Below are positions 53,989-62,408 of a stretch of 64,000 nt of DNA, one piece after another. The stretch covers positions 124,001 through 188,000 of the forward strand of contig CAVVQM010000009.1 in NCBI GenBank assembly GCA_963750395.1, written 5' to 3'. The position numbers were made by a program, and so were the translations under genes. The notes below the pieces were generated by a model. That model had not been told where the DNA came from and ran no database searches. It saw only the letters and a program-made list of their open reading frames with translations. Source of the stretch: JADJPO01 sp963750395. GTDB lineage: Bacteria; Actinomycetota; Actinomycetes; Actinomycetales; Kineosporiaceae. The number at the start of each line of letters is the position of its first letter. Positions within the stretch are counted from its first letter, which is position 1.

Positions 53989-54834
53989 TCAACCGTGTCG
54001 TTCCTGCCCGTCGCGGCGCGCCACCCGCGCCAGCGTCTCGGGCTCGGCGCGGAAGGCGATGCCGTGCACCAGGCCGTCGACGACGGTGAAGTCGAAGAGC
54101 ACCTTCGCCTCCCCGCGGTGGAACCAGGCGGCACCGGGGCGATCGCCGATGAACACGCCGAGCGCTGCCTGGGCGCTGCCGTTGAAGAACGTCGCCACCT
54201 CGGTCCGGCCCTCGATGCGCTTCGGGGTGCCCGCCAGGATCGCGGCCTCGTCGGCCGTGACGACGGCGTCGGGCGCCAGCAGCCGCAAGAGACGGTCGAA
54301 GTCGCCTTCCCTCGCGGCCGCCATGAACGCATCGACGACCTCCCAATCGGCCAGCCGGTCCTCGGGGGACGGCTGACCGATCTTGGCGCGAGCGCGGGAG
54401 GCGAGCTTGCGCGCGGCCACCGACGTGGTGTCGAGGACGGCGGCGATGGTGGAGAACTCGACGCCGAAGCTGTCGTGCAGCACGAACGCGACCCGCTCCT
54501 GGGGGGAGAGCCGGTCCAGCACCACGGTGAGGGCCACGCCGACCGCCTCGGCGAGCGCCACGTCGTCCGCCGGGTCGGGCACGGTCGCGGCAGGCGCGAT
54601 CTCCGCCATGGGGGCGGGGATCCGTGCCCGCAGCCGGTCCAGGCAGAGCCGGGTGGTCACGGTCGTCAGCCAGGCGGGCAGGCTCTCGATGTCGGCGTCG
54701 GTCCGGTGCAGTCGGAGCCAGGCCTGCTGGACGACGTCCTCGGCCTCGTCGCGATCGCCCAGCACGCCGGCGGCGATGCGGAGCAGGCGGGCCCGCTCCG
54801 CCTCGAAGACCTCGGTCTGCTCCACGGTGCTCAC
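53989..54834 (-). CDS. sigJ: ECF sigma factor of the SigJ/ECF41 type with SnoaL-like C-terminal domain
   Basis: A 281-residue sigma factor. Region 2 is FEAERARLLRIAAGVLGDRDEAEDVVQQAWLRL; region 4 is LSPQERVAFVLHDSFGVEFSTIAAVL; the extra domain (ADWEVVDAFMAAAREGDFDRLLRLLAPDAVVTADE ...) is SnoaL/NTF2-like, which in ECF41 factors replaces an anti-sigma factor and tunes activity. GTG 54834 (VSTVEQTEVF) fits relatives and lies seven bases after TATGGG (54842-54847); ATG 54846 is an alternative. A DUF1059 gene lies downstream. Confidence 0.88.
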   Translation of the reverse strand: MSTVEQTEVFEAERARLLRIAAGVLGDRDEAEDVVQQAWLRLHRTDADIESLPAWLTTVTTRLCLDRLRARIPAPMAEIAPAATVPDPADDVALAEAVGVALTVVLDRLSPQERVAFVLHDSFGVEFSTIAAVLDTTSVAARKLASRARAKIGQPSPEDRLADWEVVDAFMAAAREGDFDRLLRLLAPDAVVTADEAAILAGTPKRIEGRTEVATFFNGSAQAALGVFIGDRPGAAWFHRGEAKVLFDFTVVDGLVHGIAFRAEPETLARVARRDGQERHG

Positions 54835-54915
54835 CCTGTCACCCATACCCGGTTGACGACCGATCCCGGCAGGGTGTGACCGCTCGAGGCACCACGACGC
54901 CACCCGTGTCGGCCG

Positions 54916-56064
54916 CTACGCACCAACCGCCGCGTCGACCCACAGACCCTGGTGGAGCACCCCGGTGACGGCGAAGGCCCCGTCGAGGACGACGAGATCC
55001 GCGACCGAGCCGACGGCCATTCCGGCCGGAGGCAGTCCCAAGGCCCGCGCCGGGACGATCGAGGACTGCTGGACGGCCGCCGACAACGCGGCGTCCGGGT
55101 CGGGATCGGCGTGCACGAGGGCGAAGCGGAACAGCTGGTCCATCGTGGCCGTGCTGCCGGCGATGGTGTCGCGGCCGGCCAGCCGGGCGACCCCGTGGAC
55201 GACGTCCACCGCCAGGGACCCGAGCCCGTAGGCGCCGTCGGGCATTCCCGCCGCGGCCATCGCGTCGGTGACCAGGGACACGCGGGCGGTCCCGGCCCGG
55301 GCCACCACCTCCCGATACAGCGCCGGGTGCAGGTGGATCCCGTCGGTGATCATCTCGAGCGTCACCCGATCGTCCTCGACCAGGGCGACGACCGGTCCCG
55401 GCTCGCGGTGGTGCACCGGTCGCATCGCGTTGAACAGATGCGTCCCGACGGTGGCACCGGCGTCGATGGCCGCTCGGGCCTGGTCGTAGGTGCCGTCGGT
55501 GTGCCCCACCGCGGCCACGGCACCGGCGTCGACGATCCTCTCGATCGCCGCGATCGCCCCCTCGAGTTCCGGGGCGATGGTGACCATCCTGATCGTGCCG
55601 CGGCCGGCGGCCAGCACCGCATCGAGCTCGCCCGGCTCCGGCAGGCGCAGCGCCGACGGTTCGTGGGCGCCGCAGCGACGCAGCGACAACCACGGTCCCT
55701 CCAGGTGGACGCCGGCCAGGAGGCCCCCATGCACCTGATCGGCGAGAACATCGACCTGTCGGAGCAGGTCCGCAGGCGGGGTCGAGACCAGCGAGGCGAC
55801 CATCGAGGTCGTGCCGTGCCGGCGATGCAGGTCCAACGCCGCCAGGGTCGATTCCTGGCAGGCGTCGGAGAACGCGCCGCCGCCACCTCCGTGGGCGTGG
55901 GTGTCCACGAATCCCGGGACGACGGTGACGTCACCGAGGTCCACGTCCACCGGGCGGGGTGGCTCCCCGGATCCCAGGGCGATGATCCGGGGGCCCGAGA
56001 CCTCGATCCAACCGGTCCGCAACAGGTCACTCCCGGTGGCGACGCACGCGGCGCTGATCAACAT
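54916..56064 (-). CDS. nagA: N-acetylglucosamine-6-phosphate deacetylase
   Basis: Removes acetate from GlcNAc-6-P. The 382-residue protein has the amidohydrolase metal motif VVPGFVDTHAHGGGGG, HLEGPWLSLRRCGAHEPSAL (catalytic-site Glu and GAH), AVGHTDGTYDQAR, GTHLFNAMRP, ITDGIHLHPAL and LVTDAMAAAG with the catalytic Asp. In place of the frequent NPxxxGAH the loop reads RRCGAHEP. ATG 56064 follows AGGAG. It is the last gene of the nagE-nagB-nagA operon, 55 bases after nagB. Confidence 0.95.
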   Translation of the reverse strand: MLISAACVATGSDLLRTGWIEVSGPRIIALGSGEPPRPVDVDLGDVTVVPGFVDTHAHGGGGGAFSDACQESTLAALDLHRRHGTTSMVASLVSTPPADLLRQVDVLADQVHGGLLAGVHLEGPWLSLRRCGAHEPSALRLPEPGELDAVLAAGRGTIRMVTIAPELEGAIAAIERIVDAGAVAAVGHTDGTYDQARAAIDAGATVGTHLFNAMRPVHHREPGPVVALVEDDRVTLEMITDGIHLHPALYREVVARAGTARVSLVTDAMAAAGMPDGAYGLGSLAVDVVHGVARLAGRDTIAGSTATMDQLFRFALVHADPDPDAALSAAVQQSSIVPARALGLPPAGMAVGSVADLVVLDGAFAVTGVLHQGLWVDAAVGA

Positions 56065-56119
56065 GACGACATGACTCCTGTTCCGCGAGACGTGGTGTCC
56101 GACAGGTGATGTGGCGCTC

Positions 56120-56905
56120 TCACAGACCCTGCCACGCCGGCTTCGATCGATAGGTCTCCCGGTAGTACCCGGCGAGCTGCAACCGGCCGGCGGCGGACTC
56201 GTCGAGCAGCACACTCACGTGGGGATGGTGTTGCAGCACCGTCGCCGGCCACAGGGCGCTGACGGCACCCTCGACCAGGTTGTGCACCGCCTCCGCCTTG
56301 GCCTGCCCTGTGGCGACGAGCACCACGTGCCGGGCGGACATGATCGTGGCCAACCCCTGGGTGAGGCAGTGGCTGGGCACCGACTCGACGTCCCCGCCGA
56401 AGAACCGGGCGTTGTCGACGCGGGTCTGACGGGTGAGCGTCTTGATCCTCGTGCGCGAGGCCAGCGACGACCCGGGCTCGTTGAACGCGATGTGCCCGTC
56501 GGTGCCGATCCCGAGGATCTGTAGGTCGATCCCTCCCGCGTCCACGATGGCCCGCTCGTACGCCGCACACGCGGCGACGACGTCCTCGGCCAGGCCGTCA
56601 GGACCGTGGACGGCGCCCGGCTCGATGTCCACGCGGGCGGTGAACTCCTCGTCGATCACGGTGCGGTAGCGCTGCGGGTGGTCCTCCGCCAGGCCGACGT
56701 ACTCGTCGAGTGTGAACGCCCGGACGCCCGAGAACGTGACCTCACCGGCGGCGCATCGCGCCGCGAGTTCGTCGTAGATGGACAGCGGCGAGGAGCCTGT
56801 CGCCAGGCCGAGGACGGCGTCCGGCTTGCGGCGGAGCAGGGCGCAGATCGCGTCCGCCCCCAGCCGGCCGATCGTGTCGGCGCCGTCGAGGATGACGACC
56901 TCCAT
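56120..56905 (-). CDS. nagB: Glucosamine-6-phosphate deaminase
   Basis: Converts glucosamine-6-P to fructose-6-P and ammonia, the step into glycolysis. The 261-residue protein has VLGLATGSSPLSIYDEL, FTLDEYVGL (catalytic Asp), LGIGTDGHIAFNEPGSS and TQGLATIMSARHVVLVATGQAKA. It is of usual length. It lies 18 bases after nagE, so the two are almost certainly co-transcribed. Confidence 0.96.
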   Translation of the reverse strand: MEVVILDGADTIGRLGADAICALLRRKPDAVLGLATGSSPLSIYDELAARCAAGEVTFSGVRAFTLDEYVGLAEDHPQRYRTVIDEEFTARVDIEPGAVHGPDGLAEDVVAACAAYERAIVDAGGIDLQILGIGTDGHIAFNEPGSSLASRTRIKTLTRQTRVDNARFFGGDVESVPSHCLTQGLATIMSARHVVLVATGQAKAEAVHNLVEGAVSALWPATVLQHHPHVSVLLDESAAGRLQLAGYYRETYRSKPAWQGL

Positions 56906-56923
56906 GTGCGATCACTCCTTCGG

Positions 56924-59005
56924 TCAGTTGTTGACGGTGAGCAACGCGTCGAGGACGGCCACCTGGGCGGTGGCGGCCTGCACCACCGACACGCGGTCGG
57001 GCTTGGCGTCCATGACGATGACGGGCACGATCGGGTTGCGACCGGTCCGTTCCACGGCCGGCACATCCATGGTCACCACCACGTCGCCGGCGGTCACCCG
57101 GTCACCCTCGGCCACATGGGTGGTGAAGCCCGCGCCCTTCAGCTGGACGGTGTCCAGGCCCAGATGGACCAGGACGCCGACGTTGTCCGCGGTGAGGACC
57201 ACATAGGCGTGCGGCCAGAGCTTGGCGATCCGGCCGCTGACCGGCGCCACCGCGTCGACGCGCTCCCGCGGGGGGTCGACGGCGACGCCATGGCCGACCA
57301 GACCGCCGGCGAACGTCGCGTCGGGGACCTCCGACAGCGCCACGGTGCGTCCGGGGACGGGGGCGAGGACCTGCGTCGTGCCCGCCCCGGCGTGGTCGGG
57401 GACGGGGGCGAGGCCCTGCGTCGTGCCCGCCCCGGCGTGATCGACCGGGGTCTGGACGAGCGCTGCGTTGATGTCGCTCTTGAGCGCATCGGCCTGGGTG
57501 CCGAAGATGGCCTGCACGTTGTTGCCCACCTCGATCACCCCCGCAGCGCCGAGGGTCTTGAGCCGGGCCTTGTCCACGGCGGCCCTGTCGGCCACCTCGA
57601 TCCGCAGCCGCGTGATGCACGCATCGACATTGAGGAGGTTCTGCCGGCCGCCGAACGCCTGGATGAGCTGTTCGGTCCGGTTCTGCGTGGCCACGGCCGC
57701 ACCGCCCGAGCCCGAGGCGCCCGCGCCGGTCGGCCCATCGGTGAGGTTCGCGGCCTGCTCGGCGTCGAACTCCTCGTCCGGCTCCCGGCCCGGGGTCGCC
57801 ATGTTCCACCGCACGATGGCGAACCGGAACATGGCGTAGTAGAGGACGAAGAAGACCAGGCCCATCACGATCAGCAGGGGCACGTTCTTGGCCGCCGGCG
57901 CCGTGCCGTAGAGCAGCAGGTCGATCAGCCCCGCCGAGAACGAGAAGCCGAGGTGGATGTCGAGCAGGTAGGCGATGGCCAGCGAAAGCCCCGTCAGCAG
58001 GGCGTGGATGACGTAGAGCGGGAACGCCACGAACATGAACGAGAACTCCAGCGGCTCGGTGACCCCGGTCAGGAACGCGGTCAGCCCGGCGGCCGAGAGG
58101 ATGCCCACGGCGAGCGTGCGCTGGTTCGGCTTCGCGGAACGGATCATGGCCAGGGCCGCACCGGGCAGTCCGAACATCAGGATCGGGTAGAACCCGGCGG
58201 TGAGCCGACCCGCGTTCGGGTCGCCGTTGGCGAAGCGGGTGAGCTCGCCCGTGACAGCGCCGCTGGAACCCACGAAGTCGCCGTAGATGAACCAGATGTA
58301 GGTGTTGACGATGTGGTGCAGGCCCAGGGGGATGAGCATCCGGTTCACGAACCCGTAGACGAAGGCGCCCAGCGCGGCGGAGCCGCCGATGAACTCGCCC
58401 ACCGAGGTGAGCCCGGCGTTGAAGATCGGGTAGAAGTAGCTCAGCGCGAAGCCGAGGAACAGGCTGGCCAGCGACACCACGATCGGGACGAACCGTCGGC
58501 CGCCGAAGAAGCCGAGGTAGGCCGGCAGCTGGATCGTGTGATAGCGGTCGAACAGCCACGCGGTGATCAGTCCGACCGCGATCCCGGCGAAGACGCTGTA
58601 GTTGATCATCGCCTGTTCGCCGCCGGCGTCGGTGACGCCGTCCAGCACGATCGGCGACATCGAGGTGAAGACGGCGTCGATGACGAGATACCCGGCGACC
58701 GCGGACAGCGCCGTCGAGCCGTCGGCCTTGCGCGCGAACCCGATGGCCACGCCCACCGCGAACAACAACGGCAGATTGGCGAAGACGGCGCCACCCGCCG
58801 CGCTCATCGCGTCGAAGAAGGCACCGACCACCGGGGCGTCGACCTTGCCCAGCAGGTCCGGCTGCCCGAGCCGCAGCAGGATGCCGGCCGCCGGCAGCAG
58901 GGCGATGGGAAGCATCAGGCTCTTGCCGAGCCGCTGCAACTGCGCGAAACCAGGGATGCGCAGCCCCGATCTACGGGGCGTCGTCACAACCGATGTGGTG
59001 CTCAT
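56924..59005 (-). CDS. nagE: PTS N-acetylglucosamine transporter EIICBA
   Basis: A 693-residue membrane permease that imports and phosphorylates GlcNAc. EIIC spans about residues 20-400 (LPIALLPAAGILL, LIPLGLHHIVN, GVTEPLEFSFMFV). EIIB follows with phospho-Cys463 (VDACITRLRIEV), and EIIA(Glc)-type at the C-terminus with phospho-His614 (VGVLVHLGLDTVQL). The B-A linker contains a duplicated unit (DHAGAGTTQ-x-LAPVP). ATG 59005 has GGAGGAGG upstream. Substrate is assigned from the nagB-nagA operon and the DasR-like operators. Confidence 0.95.
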   Translation of the reverse strand: MSTTSVVTTPRRSGLRIPGFAQLQRLGKSLMLPIALLPAAGILLRLGQPDLLGKVDAPVVGAFFDAMSAAGGAVFANLPLLFAVGVAIGFARKADGSTALSAVAGYLVIDAVFTSMSPIVLDGVTDAGGEQAMINYSVFAGIAVGLITAWLFDRYHTIQLPAYLGFFGGRRFVPIVVSLASLFLGFALSYFYPIFNAGLTSVGEFIGGSAALGAFVYGFVNRMLIPLGLHHIVNTYIWFIYGDFVGSSGAVTGELTRFANGDPNAGRLTAGFYPILMFGLPGAALAMIRSAKPNQRTLAVGILSAAGLTAFLTGVTEPLEFSFMFVAFPLYVIHALLTGLSLAIAYLLDIHLGFSFSAGLIDLLLYGTAPAAKNVPLLIVMGLVFFVLYYAMFRFAIVRWNMATPGREPDEEFDAEQAANLTDGPTGAGASGSGGAAVATQNRTEQLIQAFGGRQNLLNVDACITRLRIEVADRAAVDKARLKTLGAAGVIEVGNNVQAIFGTQADALKSDINAALVQTPVDHAGAGTTQGLAPVPDHAGAGTTQVLAPVPGRTVALSEVPDATFAGGLVGHGVAVDPPRERVDAVAPVSGRIAKLWPHAYVVLTADNVGVLVHLGLDTVQLKGAGFTTHVAEGDRVTAGDVVVTMDVPAVERTGRNPIVPVIVMDAKPDRVSVVQAATAQVAVLDALLTVNN

Positions 59006-59050
59006 GGGTCCTCCTCCCGGTCGTTCACCGACCGGATGTCAGGGGTTGGC

Positions 59051-59125
59051 GGATCTGGGACTGGTGGATCTGGGACTGGTGGATCTGGGACGAGTGGATC
59101 TGAAAGGTGTGGATCTGCCCGGTGA
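59051..59125. repeat. 15-bp tandem repeat, five copies, in the nagE leader
   Basis: Units GGATCTGGGACTGGT at 59051-59065, 59066-59080 and (changed) 59081-59095, 59096-59110 and 59111-59125. The block fills the 5' leader of nagE and ends exactly where the first DasR-like operator begins. It may alter leader RNA structure or be a slippage product. Confidence 0.85.
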
Positions 59126-59140
59126 TTGGTCTATACCTAT
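59125..59140. promoter_or_regulatory. DasR/NagR-like operator 1 (nagE side)
   Basis: ATTGGTCTATACCTAT matches the left half of the dre-type consensus (ACTGGTCTAGACCAGT) well and the right half less well. It is the nearest of three sites to nagE. Confidence 0.7.
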
Positions 59141-59147
59141 CGTGAAT

Positions 59148-59163
59148 ATTGGCATAGACCAAT
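59148..59163. promoter_or_regulatory. DasR/NagR-like operator 2
   Basis: ATTGGCATAGACCAAT is a near-perfect palindrome of the same type, 23 bp from operator 1 start to start (about two helical turns). It lies in the middle of the divergent nagE-gntR promoter region. Confidence 0.85.
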
Positions 59164-59217
59164 TCGGGGCACAACCCCTCGCGAAAGGAATCTGTGGACG
59201 CGGCCGAGATCGCCGTT

Positions 59218-59233
59218 ATTGGTCTAGGCCAAT
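59218..59233. promoter_or_regulatory. DasR/NagR-like operator 3 (gntR promoter)
   Basis: ATTGGTCTAGGCCAAT is a palindrome with one off-centre mismatch. It lies five bases upstream of the TAGGAT -10 box of the GntR gene, so the regulator probably represses itself. Confidence 0.88.
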
Positions 59234-59250
59234 CGGGTAGGATCCTCAGG

Positions 59251-59961
59251 GTGAAGGTTCCCAAGTACTTCCAGGTCAAGGGCGAACTCCTCGCACTCAT
59301 CGCCGACCTGACCCCGGGCGCTCCCGTTCCCACCGAACGCGAACTCGCCGAACGGTTCGTGACCTCGCGAACGACCGTCCGCCAGGCGATCGCCGAACTG
59401 GTCGTGGAGGGACGGCTGGAGCGCACTCAGGGCCGGGGCACGTTCGTGGCCCGGCCCAAGCTCATGCAGGTGCGCCAGCTCACCTCGTTCTCGCAGGACC
59501 TCACGTCGGAGGGGTGGCAGCCCGGCAGCGTCGTGCTCGACATCGCCGAGACGGCGGCGTCCGGGGAGGTGTGCGCACGACTGCAGCTCGCCGAGGGGGC
59601 GGTGATCCACCGGGTCGAACGGCTGCGGACGGCGGCGGACGAACCGATCGCGCACGAGATCGCCCACCTGCCCGGCCCGCTCCCGGGCCTGGCGGCGGAG
59701 CTGGAGCGGCGCGGATCGCTCTACGCCACCCTCAGGGAGGTCTACGGGGTGATCCTCGACGTGGTCGAGGACACGGTCGAGACGGCGCTGGCAGACCCGA
59801 GCCAGGCGGCACTGCTCGGCGTCGACACGGGCCTACCCATGCTGCTCATCCATCGGACGGCGTGGGACCGCGAGGGCCGGCCCGTCGAGTGGACCCGATC
59901 GGTGTTCCGCGGCGACCGCTTTCGGTTCGTCGCCCGCCAGCGCCTCGGCGTCGCGCTGTGA
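59251..59961 (+). CDS. GntR/HutC-family regulator of GlcNAc use (DasR/NagR-like)
   Basis: A 236-residue repressor. The winged helix covers residues 5-70 (YFQVKGELLALIADLTPGAPVPTERELAERFVTSRTTVRQAIAELVVEGRLERTQGRGTFVA is the segment); the C-terminal UTRA domain (LRTAADEPIAHEIAHLPG ... IHRTAWDREGRPVEWTRSVFRGDRFRF) binds a sugar phosphate, in relatives GlcN-6-P or GlcNAc-6-P. It is divergent from nagE with three dre-like sites between. GTG 59251 lies seven bases after TAGGAT (59238-59243), a leaderless start. Confidence 0.93.
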   Translation: MKVPKYFQVKGELLALIADLTPGAPVPTERELAERFVTSRTTVRQAIAELVVEGRLERTQGRGTFVARPKLMQVRQLTSFSQDLTSEGWQPGSVVLDIAETAASGEVCARLQLAEGAVIHRVERLRTAADEPIAHEIAHLPGPLPGLAAELERRGSLYATLREVYGVILDVVEDTVETALADPSQAALLGVDTGLPMLLIHRTAWDREGRPVEWTRSVFRGDRFRFVARQRLGVAL

Positions 59962-59967
59962 CAGACC

Positions 59968-59997
59968 GTCAGAGGTTGATCAGTCAGAGGTTGATCA
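59968..59997. repeat. 15-bp direct duplication at the lpdA 3' end
   Basis: GTCAGAGGTTGATCA occurs twice in a row (59968-59982 and 59983-59997). The second copy contains the lpdA stop codon and last codons; the first lies just beyond. Probably a recent slippage event. Confidence 0.85.
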
Positions 59998-61378
59998 TGT
60001 GACCGGCGATGCCCTCGATCGCTTCCTTCATGGCCTCGCTCAGGGTGGGGTGGGCGAAGACGTTGCGGGCCACCTCGTCGGCGGTCAGGTCCCACTGCTG
60101 GGCCAGGGTCAGCGCGGGCAGCAACTCGGTGACCTCGGGGCCGATCAGGTGCGCGCCGAGCAGCTCGTTGTACTTGGCATCCGCGACGATCTTGACGAAG
60201 CCGACGCCCTCGGCCATGCCCCGGGCCTTGCCGTTGGCCGAGAACGGGAACGTCGCGGTCTTGACGTCGTAGCCCTTCTCCTTGGCCTGGGCCTCGGAGT
60301 AGCCGAACGAGGCGATCTGCGGCTGGCAGAACGTGGCCCGCGGGATCATGTCGAAGTTGATCTCCATGGTCTCCGCGCCGCCGATGGTCTCTGCGGCCAC
60401 CACGCCCATCGCCTCGGCGGTGTGCGCGAGCATCAGCTTGCCGGTCACGTCGCCGATCGCGTAGACGCCGTCCACGTTGGTGCGCCCACGCTCGTCGACG
60501 GTGATGGCACCGCGGTCGGTCGCCACGCCGGTCTTCTCGAGGCCGTAGCCCTCCAGGCGCGGTGCGAACCCGATCGCCTGCAGCACCCTGTCGGTCTCGA
60601 TCACCCGTGAGTCACCGCCCGCGGCGGGGCTGACCGTGACCTTGACCTTGTCCCCGGAATCGTCGATGGACTCGACCTTGGTCGACAGCAACACCTCGAC
60701 GCCCAGCTTCTTGTACTGCTTGGCGAGCTCCTTGGACACGTCGGCGTCCTCGGTGGGCACCATCCGGTCGAGGAACTCGACGATGGTGACCTTCACCCCG
60801 AAGTTGTGCATGACGTAGGCGAACTCGACCCCGATGGCGCCCGAGCCGGCGATCACGACGGAGCCGGGCAGCTGGTCGGTGAGGATCTGCTCCTCGTAGG
60901 TCACCACCCGCTCGGACAGCGAGGTACCGGGGATGAGCTTGGTGGTCGCCCCGGTGGCGATGATCAGGTTGTCGCCGGTGACGTCCTGGGTGGAACCGTC
61001 CGACTTGCGTACCGAGACGCTCTTCGGGCCGGTCAGGGTGGCCCAGCCCTCGACCTCTGTGATCTTGTTCTTCTTCATCAGGTAGTGCACGCCCTTGGCG
61101 CTGTTCGTGGCCACCTGACGGCTTCGGGCATGCGTCGGACCGAACGCCATCGTGGGCTCGCCCTCGATGCCGAACGTCTTGCGCTCATGGGTGATGATGT
61201 GCGCGATCTCCGCGTTGCGCAGGAGTGCCTTACTGGGGATGCAGCCGACGTTCAGGCACACACCACCCCAGTACTTCTCCTCCACGACCGCGACCGACTT
61301 GCCGAGCTGCGCCGCCCGGATCGCCGCCACGTATCCGCCTGGACCTGCACCGAGAACCACTACGTCGAAGTCAGCCAC
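59984..61378 (-). CDS. lpdA: Dihydrolipoyl dehydrogenase
   Basis: E3 component of 2-oxoacid dehydrogenase complexes and the glycine cleavage system; reoxidises dihydrolipoamide with NAD+. The 464-residue protein has FDVVVLGAGPGGYVAAIRAAQ, the redox pair Cys41/Cys46 in GGVCLNVGCIPSK, the NAD loop VVIAGSGAIGVEFAYV, and the C-terminal active-site base in VFAHPTLSEAM. GTG 61378 lies seven bases after TAAGGT (61386-61391), so it is likely leaderless. A longer ATG start six codons upstream lacks support. Confidence 0.96.
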   Translation of the reverse strand: MADFDVVVLGAGPGGYVAAIRAAQLGKSVAVVEEKYWGGVCLNVGCIPSKALLRNAEIAHIITHERKTFGIEGEPTMAFGPTHARSRQVATNSAKGVHYLMKKNKITEVEGWATLTGPKSVSVRKSDGSTQDVTGDNLIIATGATTKLIPGTSLSERVVTYEEQILTDQLPGSVVIAGSGAIGVEFAYVMHNFGVKVTIVEFLDRMVPTEDADVSKELAKQYKKLGVEVLLSTKVESIDDSGDKVKVTVSPAAGGDSRVIETDRVLQAIGFAPRLEGYGLEKTGVATDRGAITVDERGRTNVDGVYAIGDVTGKLMLAHTAEAMGVVAAETIGGAETMEINFDMIPRATFCQPQIASFGYSEAQAKEKGYDVKTATFPFSANGKARGMAEGVGFVKIVADAKYNELLGAHLIGPEVTELLPALTLAQQWDLTADEVARNVFAHPTLSEAMKEAIEGIAGHMINL

Positions 61379-61444
61379 GGGGGACACCTTAGGCATCTCC
61401 GCGCGCCAGCGGCAGGGGGAGATCGCATCGAGTCCGTGCCGCGG

Positions 61445-62377
61445 TCACCGGGATCGGCCCAGAGCGCGACCGATCCGCCCCAGATCCTGCGGACCGACAC
61501 GACAGCAGCCCCCGATCAGTCGGGCGCCGCCGTCACGCCAGGCCCGGACGGCGTCCGGGGCCAGACCGGGGCTCCCCCGCCAGGCTCGGGCGGCGGCGTC
61601 CCAGGTCTCGCCGCTGTTCGGGTAGACGACCACCGGCCCGCCGAACCGGCCGGCCGCCACCTCGACCGCCCTGGCCACCCCGTCCGGCTCGGTGCAGTTG
61701 ACCCCCACCGCGACCACGCCGGGTATGTCGGCGGCCGCCGCGAACGCCTCGCCGGCATCCTCGCCCCGGCGGGTGAGCACCCGCTCCCCGACCGTCTGCG
61801 TGGTCAGCGACAACCACATCGGCACCCCCAGGTCGGCCGACTCGGCGAGCAGCGCCTCGGCCTCCGCCAGGCACGGGATCGTCTCGCAGGCCAGGACGTC
61901 GGCGCCCGCCACGGCGAGCACCTCCATCCGGGGCCGGTGGAAGGCCCGCAACGCCGCCACGGTGTCGAACGGCGCCGGGTAGTCGCCGGTGTACTCCTGG
62001 CCGCCGGCCAGCATCGCGCCGTAGGGCCCGATCGAGGCCGCCACCCAGGCCGGCCCGCCGCGGCGCGTCTCGGCCGTCTGCTCCCGGGCCGCCACGGCCA
62101 GCGCGACCGAACGCCGCAGCAGGGCCTCCGCGCTTCCCCGGTCCAGTCCCCGGGCGGCGAAGGACTCCACGCCGGCCTGGTAGCTGGCGGTGATGGCCAC
62201 CTCGGCACCAGCCTCGAAGTAGGCGACGTGCGCCGCCCGGATCGCCTCGGGGTCCTCGTGCAGCAGGGCCGCCGACCACAGGGCGGAGGAGATGTCGTGG
62301 CCCCGGGACTCCAGAAGCGTGGCCAGTCCGCCGTCGAGCAGCACGACGCGCGTGGTCAGTTCCCGCGCGAGATCCAT
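61445..62377 (-). CDS. mmuM: Homocysteine S-methyltransferase
   Basis: Transfers methyl from S-methylmethionine or S-adenosylmethionine to homocysteine. The 310-residue protein starts LTTRVVLLDGGLATLLESRGHD and has the zinc cysteines in VGVNCTEPDG and IGGCCRVGP, plus YPNSGETWD. Length fits MmuM. ATG 62377 lies six bases after CAGAAT (62384-62389). It is divergent from hutI. Confidence 0.94.
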   Translation of the reverse strand: MDLARELTTRVVLLDGGLATLLESRGHDISSALWSAALLHEDPEAIRAAHVAYFEAGAEVAITASYQAGVESFAARGLDRGSAEALLRRSVALAVAAREQTAETRRGGPAWVAASIGPYGAMLAGGQEYTGDYPAPFDTVAALRAFHRPRMEVLAVAGADVLACETIPCLAEAEALLAESADLGVPMWLSLTTQTVGERVLTRRGEDAGEAFAAAADIPGVVAVGVNCTEPDGVARAVEVAAGRFGGPVVVYPNSGETWDAAARAWRGSPGLAPDAVRAWRDGGARLIGGCCRVGPQDLGRIGRALGRSR

Positions 62378-62408
62378 CGGCCCATTCTGCGCCCCGTACG
62401 GTGAGTGG

